A stretch of DNA of 64,000 nt from Primulina eburnea (lineage: Eukaryota; Streptophyta; Magnoliopsida; Lamiales; Gesneriaceae): positions 10,874,183 through 10,938,182 of the forward strand of contig NC_133117.1 in assembly GCF_022965805.1 (NCBI RefSeq). The letters run 5' to 3'. Position 1 is the stretch's first letter. The number at the start of each line of letters is the position of its first letter. The notes under the pieces were generated by a model. The model did no database searches. It saw nothing but the letters and a program-made list of their open reading frames with translations, and was not told where the DNA came from. Of the stretch, positions 10,500 to 19,758 are shown piece after piece. Both the position numbers and the translations under genes were made by a program.

Positions 10500-12733
10500 T
10501 GTAACGTACCGTACTTTTATTACTTGAAATTTTGCGGAAAAATTAAAAAATTTTAATCAAATAAAACATCCGTACGGTCGTCACCCAACATACATAAAAT
10601 ATCTTTAAAATAATCCATCACCAAATAAAAGTTTGCTAAAAGAACGCTGTCTCAAAACGTCTCACATTCAAATCAAAACATCAGAGTATTTTAAAAATTT
10701 GCATAAACATAAACTTGCGGTCCTCGGGTTTAGCCTGCCGCTCAGCCCAAGCCTGCCCCTTTGTCGCCACCTCCTGTCTCCTGCTCATCGTACTCACCTG
10801 CATCGATCAAGTCTAGTGAGTCTAAAGACTCAACAAGTATAAACTGGAATAACGAGTACTACATAATAAAAATCACATGCACTTTAAAATAGGACATACA
10901 TAATTTGAAGCTTGCACATACGTACATACAAAACTAGACGTGCCATCAACATAAACTTTCATAAACATACTGCATACGTAAACATACATACTTCATCATT
11001 TTGCGTAGAGGCATGTTTCAAAGCAAGTGACCATACATAATAAACGCCTGATCAGACACACCACAGTACTGGGCTGACAGGGACGTATCCACTGCCACAT
11101 ACATAAGATCCTCGTTCATAATTTAACGGGCTGGTTGGTCCCCATTCATAATTTAACGCTTTCCAACCATGATCTAACCCGTTCATAATTTAACGGGCGG
11201 ATTGGTCCCCGTTCATAATTTAACGCTTTCCAATCCTAACATAATTTGGTCACAAGACATTTAGCATACCTCAAAAACTTGACATATTTTCTTTGCACGT
11301 CAACATACTTACTTGGCGTTAAGGGATTCGTTGGACTTCGATCGGGGCCGTTGCTGCACCAACTAACATGAATTTGCATAGTACATAAACGTAGGAATCA
11401 TACTTACCCTCAAGTCCAAATCACTACTTAGGACGTTCTAACATTTCCCATGACACGACCTAGAAAATCCTTGCACTAGACCATCAAACCCCGAAAATAA
11501 CTTACAAATCTTTCCCAAACAGTGAGTACACGGATCCCGACCCCGGGTCCGTGTACAGGTCCGTCTACCTACTGCAAAGGAAATGCCCGGAAGAAAGAAG
11601 GAACACGGACCCCGTGCCTACCTCCGTGTGAGGGTCCGTGTCAGTACTGCATGGTATGTGTGTCGACAAGAAAGAGGCACGGACGCCGTCTATAGGTCCG
11701 GGTGAGGGTCCGTGTACATACTGTGAAAGGGATACTCGGGAAGGGAAAGGGGCACGTCCTTACACGGGACCAGGTCCGTGTACCTACTGTATAGACGCAC
11801 CAAGGGAAAAGCAAAGACACGGACCCCGTGTCAGGGTCCGTCCCTGGGTCCGTATAGCTACTGAACGTTGAAACCTGCGTGAAAATCTGTCAACTAAAAT
11901 TCTTCTCCCTAATCAACTTCAATGGCTACAAGACTACTCCTCAAGACATTCATAGAACACCATAACAATATGCCAAACCTGAGTGAACATTAAAAATCAA
12001 CCCCAAGCGTAACAATTCACAACCAACGACACAAAAACGGATTTGATATCAATTTCTCTTCCTACGACGCTTAATTCAACGTGGTGCCTAACAACATGAA
12101 ACAAAGCCTCAAAAATACTCCAAACATCTTTACCAATATACCTATTAGCAGCAACAAACACCCGTCGACCCTCAACGAAGCCTGCATCATAAAAATTCAA
12201 GAAACGCATCAATAACATAATTTTCTGAAAATTACAGTTTGAGCAGTCTCACGAAAAATATCATAACTCACTCAATTTTCGTCCAAAAATTTCGAATCAT
12301 ATATCAAATCGAAGGTATCGAAAAGTTCTACGTTTTTGCCGTTGAAAGTTTTCTCAAAATATGAACAGAAAAATCGCAGTATTTGAAAAGACAGCAAAAA
12401 CGAGTTTTAGATCTAAAATTTTACCCTCGAAATTGATCCGATCTATAATCCGCTCAAACTACTAACATGATACATAACTTTTACGCATAAAAATCAACGC
12501 AACGCATAATATGACTTGATCGACACAGCAAGAACAGAATATACGTGCCTTTATGATGATAACGTTACCGAAAGACGACACCGAAGCGGAGATAGAGAGA
12601 GGCTTGATCCGGGACGAATGTGGCACCGTTTCTCTTGAATAAAATGCAACGAAATTGCTGGAAATGATGGGGGAAGGGGGCGGCTGCCTATGCTCTCAAG
12701 AACCCTAACTTCTCTCTCAAAAATAATAATAAA
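10500..12733 (-). repeat. 5' LTR of element A, outer 542 bp missing
   Basis: It aligns base for base with 2784-5031, including both tandem-repeat blocks (about 11112-11227 and 11525-11865) and the palindrome at 10817. It stops at 12733 in AATAATAATAAA, with no counterpart of 5032-5573. The target duplication AACAG follows at once at 12734. The missing piece is the U3 start in element sense, where promoter sequence usually lies. Visible differences include a lost ATGAC near 11483 and a 15-20 base loss in the minisatellite. Confidence 0.92.
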
Positions 12734-12885
12734 AACAGCCCACCCGAGCTAGCATTTTTACAAAGGGAGCTACTCCTACCGGAATACACCTCCTTAAGTA
12801 GATGCTCATTCCTGCTCAGGAGACTTTTTTAAAGAGCTCCAGGCCGGCTGCCAGATTTCTTGAGGGCTCGAAAATGCCTTTATCT

Positions 12886-12947
12886 GTAAGTCTTCCTCTC
12901 TCCTTCTTTTTCTTCTTCTTTTTTTTTTTTAACTCTTTTTGAAACAG
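12886..12947 (+). other. Probable intron in the gypsy-type pseudogene, C-terminal part
   Basis: TATCT|GTAAGT donor (near-consensus) and TTTTTGAAACAG| acceptor after a strong pyrimidine tract; 62 bp. Removal keeps one frame open across the junction. Confidence 0.65.
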
Positions 12948-13208
12948 GGCGTTCACATGCTGGTATCGGCCTTTGAGGAGGTAGCTGCAGTGGCTACCCG
13001 GCAGGGTCAACAAATCTGGGCTGCTCAAGAACTCCATGACCAAATTCAAGGAGAGATTGCCCAGGTTAAGAAACTTCCTGAAGAGGAAGTGGCCACCCTT
13101 CAAGCTTCCTTGGAATCGGCCCAGGCAGATCTGTCTAAGGCCCGGGAAGACACCAATGAGGTCCTCATCAGGGAGGAGACCCTTCAGGGACACCACTCTG
13201 TCCTTGAA

Positions 13209-13308
13209 GGTAAGAACAAATCCTTGATGGATGGTACGGAAGAACAAATTTCCTTGGAGGTAAGAACAAATCCTTGATGGATGGTACGGAAGAGGGCCCT
13301 AGCTAAAG
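13209..13308. repeat. 50-bp tandem duplication
   Basis: TAAGAACAAATCCTTGATGG recurs at 13211 and 13261, and identity continues through ATGGTACGGAAGA. The second copy is truncated after about 36 bases. It lies in the coiled-coil part of the pseudogene and breaks its frame. Confidence 0.8.
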
Positions 13309-13574
13309 CTGAACATAACAAGGAGCAACTGCAAACCTCCTTCCTTCTCTCTCCAGAATTCAAGATGGCCGTGGTAGACAAGGCATACCCCTTTTCAAGA
13401 CCGACTTTGACAAATTCCAGGAACAATTTGAATAGGCCGGGCTCTTGCCTTTGGACAAGAAAGACTTCCCTGACTTCAGCGGGGCAATTGCATCTCTCCC
13501 GAAAGATGGGGAAGACAAGAAGGAGGAATTCCAAGCCGAAGAAGAACAGCCAGGGTCTGAACAAATAAAGCCAT

Positions 13575-15319
13575 TTGAATAATTCCTGCTGAATCTTTTT
13601 GAAGACTGACTGCGTGAGTCAGTTAAAACTTTTGGGCTATAACCAATACCATATCTTCTAGCCTTCGTACTTTCAGTAGGTTGCTCAACAAGTTTACTTG
13701 GCTCAGTTTGTTCTTGTGCCACAACTGATTTGACAAAGTGAATGTATTTTCCTTTATCCATATTCAGTTTTGGTCGAGTATCATTGGAAGACATTTCATC
13801 TTTGTTACTGAACTCTAAACCAGTTTTATCAGTAACTGATTTCTCTGAGTTCTGTATATCAGTTAATGCAGCAGATGATTTGTTCCAAGCCTGAATAAGC
13901 TCAGTTTGCTTTGAATTTTCAAGCATCAACTTCTGAATCATTGATTGATTCCTGCTTCTTTCAGCATTGAGCTCAGCAATTTCCTCTTTCAGACTCAACA
14001 CATCAACTGATTCAACAGTTTTAGTTTTATTGTCTATGTGATCATTTGCTTTGCTCTGGCCTTTTCAAAAGATAAGGCAATCTTGTGGTACTCACTAACC
14101 ATGTCATGAAGAGTTGAAATGAGTTCTTCTCTGGTGTAATCAGTTGAGCTAAAGTCAAATACATGTTGACTGTTTGACTCCAATTCTGTATCACCAGCCA
14201 TTAGACACTTCACTTCCTCTTCACCATCACTGGAACTGCATGAGGTTTCTAGCTCTGACTCTTCGCTGTCAGTCTCTGCCCATTTTTATTTACTCTCTTC
14301 AGCTAAGAGTACCTCGTGCTTTTTTCTGAAAGACTTCTTATCATCCTTGGGCCTCCTCTTGTGCTCATATGACTTCTTCTTTCTTTCAGTTGAACCTTGA
14401 CTGTCCTTCTTAGGTTTGGGACAGTCAGCAATGAAGTTACCGAGTTTGCCACAGTTGTAGCAAGTGTTTGATTCCTCTTTAGAATTTTTTCTCTGATAAT
14501 GCTTCTGGAAGTTCCCTTGATTTTTCCTCACAAATCTTCCGAATTTTTTGATGAACAATAACATGGCATCATTGCTTAGTTGATCAGCAACCTTCTCGAC
14601 TGAACTAGTTGGTTCTGTTCTTACAGCAGCTAAGGCAGTTGTGACTGCTGGAGTAGAGGGTTCTCCTTCTCGAGTTTGCAGCTCAAACTCATAGGTCTTC
14701 AGATAAGCAAATAGGTCATGAAGCTCAACCTTGTTTAGATTCTTGGACTTCCTCATTGCCATAGTCTTAACGTCCCACTCCTTGGGAAGATCTCTGATCA
14801 CTTTTAATGCAACTTCTTTGTTGGTATACACTTTTCCAAGTGTATTTAGCTCATTGATGATACAACTGACTCTTTCATCATACTCATGCATCGATTCTAC
14901 AGTTCTCATTTTGATATTATCAAACTTCTGAACAGCAACAGAAAGTTTATTCTCTTTGGTTTGTTCATTCCCTTCACAAAGCTGTATCAGCTTTTCCCAA
15001 ATTTCTTTGGTTGTCTTATACATTTTGATCTTGTTGAAAGTTATTTTATCTAGCATTTTGTATAGTATATCCTTTGCCACATTATCCAAATTTTCTTTTC
15101 TTTTGTCCTCAGCAGTCCATTCATCTCTGGGCTTTTCAATTCTATGAGGTGCCCCATCTGTGATTGCAACTGATGTGTTGGCTTTCGAAATCTTCATTGG
15201 TACGTCAGTGATGACGTACCACATATCATCGCTCGTGCAACTAAGTGAGCCTGCATCCTAATTTTCCAATCATCGAATTCTTCTGTTGAAAACATTGGGA
15301 TCTTGTTGAAGAAAGACAT
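13575..15319 (-). pseudogene. Ty1/copia Gag region, broken
   Basis: Gag starts at complement 15319 (MSFFNKIPMF), shifts frame near 15229, then is open from 15224 to 14286. This part has UBN2/Retrotran_gag_2 features: EIWEKLIQLCEGNEQTK, MHEYDERV, ALKVIRDLPKEW and LFAYLKTYEFE. A zinc knuckle CYNCGKLGNFIADC has Asn where the usual His sits. A TAA at 14286 interrupts a frame that otherwise continues about 80 codons. A further frame from 14001 downwards holds a Gln/Glu-rich coiled coil and GKYIHFVKS. Copia Gag packages RNA into particles. Protease, integrase, RT and the 3' LTR are missing; the left break is near 13572. Confidence 0.85.
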
Positions 15320-15362
15320 AATGAACAGTTTGAGTAGAAATATTCTTAGACAAGATACAACA

Positions 15363-15374
15363 GCTCTGATACCA
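15363..15374 (-). promoter_or_regulatory. Primer-binding site of the copia fragment
   Basis: Minus strand TGGTATCAGAGC, two bases from the LTR end (TGAAAGGATCGG on the plus strand). It shows that the adjacent LTR is the 5' LTR and that the element runs on the minus strand. Confidence 0.9.
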
Positions 15375-15376
15375 CT

Positions 15377-16403
15377 TGAAAGGATCGGTTAGTAGGTGAT
15401 AAGTGTTTAGAAGGGAGGGTTGATAAGCACTCACTGATTATGTATTATTTTCGAATAATGGGTTCCGTTTAGTGACAAACTGACACTCGGTATCTCGTCA
15501 GTCAATAACAATCAGTTTAACTGAAAAACAGTTGCGGAAATAAACTGACTTAAAGAGAGAATAAATGATAGTAAGTGAAATAAAAAGCAAACGATCTGTT
15601 TCTGGATGTTCGGAGAATAGAATAACTCCTACGTCACCCCTTCTATCACGGATATAGGATTTTCACTAAAAGACTTTGATCGAATACAACCCACATCAGT
15701 TTGGACTTAACACTGTCAAACTAAAACTCTTAGTTCACAATAACTTTTACAGTGCGTGACTGAATATAACACAACTGAATGAATCTCAACAAAGATTTCA
15801 AAGTGCTAGCAAGCTCGTAAAAATAGCCTTGATTGCTACTGATAAATCTAATAAGAGTGAGCTCTTGATATTCAAATACGAGTGGTGATTTATCAGAGGA
15901 ACAGCAAGATTGAATAGAGTAGTAGATCGCATGTTATTTTTCTCAGCTGCCTTCATCACCTATTTATAGGCTTCCCTCTCAACGGTAATATTAAATATCA
16001 TTTAAATCTTTATATTCGTTGATGGTCACGTCGATATTCTTTGACAATCGTACACTACAAAATCTGAAATGTGGCGTTCCACTACTAGTTGCAGTCTGTT
16101 GTACTATTTGTCGATTTTCGTTATCAACTGATGATGTGTTCAACTGGGAGATCAGCTGAGGGATACTTTGCTGGAAAAATCATAACTGATTGTTTTCAAC
16201 TGATCAGTTCCCAACTGATCAGTTAGTTAGATTTTGTTTCAACTGATGACGTGGATAATATTTATCTGGTACGCATTAATCTTCAGCTAATGACAACTAA
16301 CAGTTGTAATATTTTAGTCAGTTAAGCTCGTTGCCTTTGATTGGTTATTCCAGTAAGTTCGAAGCTTAGTTTGTCAAATCACTGAAATTTAGTTTCCAAC
16401 TCA
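15377..16403 (-). repeat. 5' LTR of the copia fragment
   Basis: The inner end is certain (TGAAAGGATCGG beside the PBS). The outer end is CCA at 16398 or CCAACTCA at 16403; the second fits better with the related LTR at 26185, which starts TGTTGGAAC. It is rich in AACTGATCAGTT-type palindromic words. A segment around 15600-15660 (GGGTGACGTAGGAG and TCTCCGAACATCCA on the minus strand) recurs in the solo LTR at 26185-27627. Confidence 0.8.
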
Positions 16404-16684
16404 TACTTTCTGATGACTTATATAACACACCAAAGACATGTTGTTCTGACAGATAAGATTGCACATATCAATATACTCGAGTGTGGTGCGCTTCTTGAGG
16501 TAGCCCGGGTAGAAGTTCTCGGGAACTTTGCATGAGAGCCCGGGCTCTTGATTGTCTGGGAAGAGAATGTCCGGGGCATCTCCATGTCGGGTTCTGAGGA
16601 AAGTACTATGCATATTGACTATGGTTTGGGCTATCCAATTAATGTATCGGGTCATCCATGACCCAGGATCTTATAGGATATCAC
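16402..16684. repeat. 280-bp dispersed repeat, copy 2
   Basis: Second copy of 482-752, same orientation, joined directly to the copia LTR. Against copy 1 it has an extra block (about ATACTCGAGTGTGGTGCG) near 16480. The minus strand is open for 84 codons (16655-16401), but copy 1 is not, so I do not call a gene. Confidence 0.65.
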
Positions 16685-16726
16685 CATTAACAAATATAAT
16701 TAATATTTAGAAAGTTATTCATAATA

Positions 16727-17079
16727 TGTAGGACCGATTGCTTAACGCTTTACAAAAAGCTATAGATAGTGGTAATTGTGCAACTCAAATATTTTAAACC
16801 GCACAGCAGCTCAAGCACCACAGTTCGATCGTTCTATCAAGTAAGGACAATTATTGCACCCAACAATTTCCCTCCCAATAATTTCATTTCTTGTGATCAA
16901 TGGGAATCAAACTCGTGACCTTGGCTCTGATACCAATTGTAGGACCTAGTGTTTACCGCTTTACCAAAATCTATAGCTAGTGGTAATGGTGTAACTCAAA
17001 TCTTTTAAACCACGCAGCAACTCAAGTACCACGGTTCGATTAATCTACAAAGAAGGATCATTAATTATTTCCCCCAACA
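16727..17079 (-). mobile_element. TRIM: complete 353-bp miniature LTR retrotransposon
   Basis: Two direct LTRs (16727-16865, 139 bp; 16938-17079, 142 bp), both TGTAGGACC...CCCAACA on the plus strand, flank a 72-bp interior. The interior holds only a PPT complement (ATTTCCCTCCCAATA, 16866-16880) and a PBS complement (TTGGCTCTGATACCA, 16921-16935). Flanks TAATA and TAACA are a 4/5 target duplication. There is no coding capacity, so it must have moved using proteins of another element. The LTRs differ at many sites, so it is old. Confidence 0.88.
16921..16935 (-). promoter_or_regulatory. Primer-binding site of the TRIM
   Basis: Minus strand TGGTATCAGAGCCAA, two bases from the LTR at 16938. It is a longer Met-tRNA match than at the other elements here. 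Confidence 0.88.
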
Positions 17080-17530
17080 TAACATTTTTGTTATGTGTAA
17101 ATAAAGCTAAACTATACCTAAAAAAATAAAATTAGATGGTTATAAAAAATTAAGGTTTTATATTATTTCTACAAAGTATAATATACTCCCTAGTGATTAA
17201 ATTCATATATTTTTTAAAGTAAATCTATTATTTCCATTATATCTATTTTATGTTGATATACAAAAAAAAATTAAATAGTAATATCAATATAAAATATTAA
17301 ATAGTAATTAATTACATAGGTTCGTTTTTAAAGAGTATTTATATAAAGTATTTAAATGATAAAATTGATAAATAAAATTTTATTTTAAGATGCTAATTTT
17401 TTTAGTATCCTTATTTATTTTTATTTGATTTTATGATTAATTGAAAGAATTTTTTTTTTTTACTCATAAGAAGACGATACATTTTAAAAACAAGAACGAA
17501 ATATCACTTTACCTAAAAAATATATACAAA
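17080..17530. other. AT-rich spacer, nothing recognised
   Basis: Very AT-rich with poly-A/poly-T tracts (for example T11 near 17450). I see no ORF, repeat boundary or RNA gene. Confidence 0.5.
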
Positions 17531-17623
17531 TGCAAAATACAGTACAAGACTAAAGCTTTTATTAAAGCTATTACAATAGACAACCTTAATTTAGGTTGAT
17601 AGAAGATCTTCAAATCTTCAACT

Positions 17624-17863
17624 TTAAGCAGCTAAATGTGAGCTTTGTTTCTCGTAGGCCTTTAAGGTAATTCTGGATCTTTCCAGATGAGGATATGTAA
17701 ACCACTGTTTATAAACAGGATTGATTTCGGGGTCTTTTAACTGATTCTCAAGAACCTCAATTTGAGTTTTAATTAATTTAATTTTCTTTTTTAAAGTTAC
17801 AATATAATTTGCAGATGGCATAATATAATCGAAGGGTGGATCATAAATATAATTATAAGACAT
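17624..17863 (-). CDS. Small Lys-rich ORF beside the caulimovirid, function unknown
   Basis: A 79-codon frame starting MSYNYIYDPPFDYIM, with a heptad-like Lys/Ile/Leu segment (about residues 22-45) that could form a coiled coil and an EINPVYKQWF motif. I do not recognise a family. It lies about 320 bp downstream of the second viral ORF, beyond a promoter-like TATA/AATAAA segment. In a circular viral genome it would therefore be near the transcript start. It could be a small viral ORF, the start of a permuted larger frame, or chance. Confidence 0.35.
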   Translation of the reverse strand: MSYNYIYDPPFDYIMPSANYIVTLKKKIKLIKTQIEVLENQLKDPEINPVYKQWFTYPHLERSRITLKAYEKQSSHLAA

Positions 17864-17936
17864 AAACTAAAACTTACATGATCTTGCAGAAGTTTGAAAA
17901 AGCAAACCTTGAGTAATTCTTCGAAATATTCAACCT

Positions 17937-18004
17937 TTTATTCAGAAAGAGAGTAGTTATTTTCGGTGTGTCCGATTACAAAGGGAAACCACTACTCTTA
18001 TAAA
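17937..18004 (-). promoter_or_regulatory. Possible pararetroviral TATA box and poly(A) signal
   Basis: Minus strand TTTATAAG (18004-17997) is followed about 55 bases on by AATAAA (17942-17937). A closely spaced TATA box and poly(A) signal in the non-coding segment between ORFs is the arrangement expected for terminally redundant pararetroviral RNA. AT-rich DNA gives such words by chance, so this is tentative. Confidence 0.3.
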
Positions 18005-18180
18005 CTCCAAAAGCAAACAGTACCTCCACTATCGAAATACTTAAACCAATACAATGAAGACACGTACTCAATAAAATATAAAATTTACAGACTTAATAAT
18101 ACACACATATGACAAGAGACTTTTAGTCGGTAGTAGCATCCATCTCAGTAGGTGGTGGCATCCAACTTGCATCCACAGAA

Positions 18181-19380
18181 TTATGCATTAAGTAATGCGA
18201 AAATATCCCCATCATCTTCATAGGGATCCTGTGCATCTTGATTTTGATCATCATTTTCTGCCATAGTAGTATCTTCTTCCATTTTATATTTTCCTTTTGA
18301 CGAGGTAGATGCTTGTGTAGATATATTTGATTTTTCACCAAATACTTCTGAAAACATAGAAGTAATGGTATCTTTGTCCAAATGTTGGAAAAGTTCTTTA
18401 AGCAAAGTGGTTTGAGTTGGAGTATCATGATTCATGTTTTTCATAGTTTCTCTGGCAGGTCCAAGAGCTATTACTCCCTGTCGATCATAGGCTTTACCTT
18501 CTCCAAAGAAGTCTTCTTTTCCCCACCATTTTATTAATATTTTTCTAATCAAAATGGTAGGGGCAAATTTAATTTCAAATTTTTCTTTTGGCAAATCTTG
18601 TAATCCATACTCCCATCTTATAATCCAGGGAACATTATAATTAATGGAGAATTGAATCATTGCGGTCATTCCGTCGAATTGTGGATTGGCTTGTTGAAAC
18701 TTAATCCATATGTTTTTAACATTTCTAGGGAAAATAGAGGGCATTACCCCCCATGAGAAGAAAAAAGTTTTGAACCAGGTAGGTATAAATTGATGAATAT
18801 CATCTAATTGGAATTTAATCCACCATGAATGTTTTCTTTGAGAATTCTCATAAATAAGAATTGTATCCCATGCCATGATATAATCATGATAATTAAACAT
18901 ATTTGGCATTGCCTGAAAAGTGTTTAATTGTCTGGCTTGTCCAAGAGGTAAACCCCAATTAGCCGCTGGGATAATTTTCTTTATAATCATTTTAGAGAAT
19001 GCAAAATCGCGATTGCGATCCATATGTTGGATTTCAACTGAGCCAGTTTCGACTAGAATAGTTTCAAAATAATCACGAGTTTTTCTTCCCAATATGGGTT
19101 GTAAATCTTTAATTAAATAGCTTTGAGCTATATGAATTGGAGATAGACCTTTTAGATCTTTGTCAATAGGACATCAATTAAGACATCCTGAAATTAGATA
19201 AGGATATTTTAATTCCTCTTTTGATCCCTTTAAGGCAAATATAGCATTATTATAATAATGAATGTCATATGCAGTTGGATCATCTGCAAATTCTTTAATG
19301 AGATCGAATTTCTCTTCATCTGTAGTAGCCATATTAGGCTGCTGAACATTAGCACCTCTTTTAAAAGGTGGCTTATTCAT
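18181..19380 (-). pseudogene. Caulimovirid second ORF, unknown function, one internal stop
   Basis: The frame starts at complement 19380 (MNKPPFKRG). Its ATG overlaps the stop of the RNase H frame (ATGAATAA), as in compact viral genomes that reinitiate translation. It runs about 400 codons to 18181 with one in-frame TGA at 19174-19176. The central part is very aromatic: KHSWWIKFQ, IPTWFKTFFFSWG, NVKNIWIKFQ, VPWIIRWEYG and LIKWWGKEDFF. The C-terminus is acidic (EDDGDIFALLNA) with a Ser/Thr-rich linker. It carries no enzyme motif I recognise. The place, after RNase H, fits the second ORF of unknown role in florendovirus-like elements. Only one lesion in 400 codons suggests slow decay or a late insertion. 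Confidence 0.6.
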
Positions 19381-19758
19381 AGGCTTTTTTCCTGTTGCTG
19401 GTCTCTTTAGAACCGTTTTCCAAGGTTGCTCCCTGCAAAAATTCTCTAGTTAGAAAATCTGGTAAAGAATTAGATTTTCCAGAGATATGTTCAATATCAA
19501 AATCAAAACATGCTAATATAGCTTGCCATCTAGCAAATATTTGTTTAGATGCTATTACTTTAACATCTTTTAAAAGAATATCTTTAGCAGATTTGCAATC
19601 AACTCTTAATAAAAATTTCTTATTTAAAAGATCACTTTCAAATTTTGTAATACATTTAACAATTGAAAGAATTTCTTTCTTTATTGTAGAATAATTCTTT
19701 TGAGTATTATTCCAAGTACCAGAAGTATATCTCACAAGAATTTCTTTAGATGTATTAT
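19373..19758 (-). pseudogene. Caulimovirid RNase H, shifted out of frame
   Basis: The frame holds the middle and end of a caulimovirid RNase H: NYSTIKKEILSIVKCI with the catalytic-type Glu, LLRVDCKSAKDIL with the third Asp, and FDIEHISGKSNSLPDFLTRE at the C-terminus. The first part of the domain (ETDASDIGYGG) lies in the preceding frame; the two are separated by a T8 run (A8 in coding sense) at 19763-19770. Its stop overlaps the start of the second ORF. Confidence 0.82.

Larger units (their letters stand above)
2784..12733 (-). mobile_element. Ty3/gypsy chromovirus LTR retrotransposon 'A' (Tekay/Del-like)
   Basis: This is a near-complete element on the minus strand. Order in element sense: 5' LTR (10500-12733), PBS (10486-10497), gag (10263-9162), intron (9161-8989), protease, RT, RNase H, integrase, chromodomain-like tail (to 5610), PPT (from 5574), 3' LTR (2784-5573). 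AACAG flanks it at 2779-2783 and 12734-12738 as a target duplication. The 5' LTR lacks its outer 542 bp although the duplication is intact. By eye the LTRs differ at about 20 places over 2.2 kb, so the insertion is young. Even so, pol carries three frame breaks. It sits antisense inside the gypsy-type pseudogene, whose frame continues across it. Confidence 0.93.
12739..13570 (+). pseudogene. Putative gypsy-type transposon protein, C-terminal coiled-coil part (decayed)
   Basis: This continues the pseudogene at 1363-2783. After AACAG the frame reads on as PTRASIF to a TAG just before 12802, then MLIPAQETFLKSSRP. A clear GT-AG intron (12886-12947) has a long poly-T tract and joins MPLS to GVHMLVSAFEEV in phase 0. 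The rest is Gln/Glu/Ala/Leu-rich heptad-like sequence (QAQADL-type, ELHDQIQGEI, LQASLESAQADL), a probable coiled coil usual at the C-terminus of this family. A 50-bp tandem duplication (13209-13308) disrupts the frame. The copia fragment abuts it near 13572. Confidence 0.6.

Noticed and set aside
10486..10500. GCTCTGATACCA words considered as tRNA gene remnants
   Set aside because: Each lies two bases from an LTR end and has no cloverleaf around it; they are primer-binding sites.
12816..13564. Minus-strand frames opposite the coiled-coil pseudogene
   Set aside because: They are shadows of Glu/Leu-rich plus-strand coding sequence and overlap the poly-T splice acceptor.
16401..16655. 84-codon minus-strand frame in the 280-bp repeat
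   Set aside because: The other copy at 482-752 breaks after about 20 codons, and the frame has no recognisable domain.
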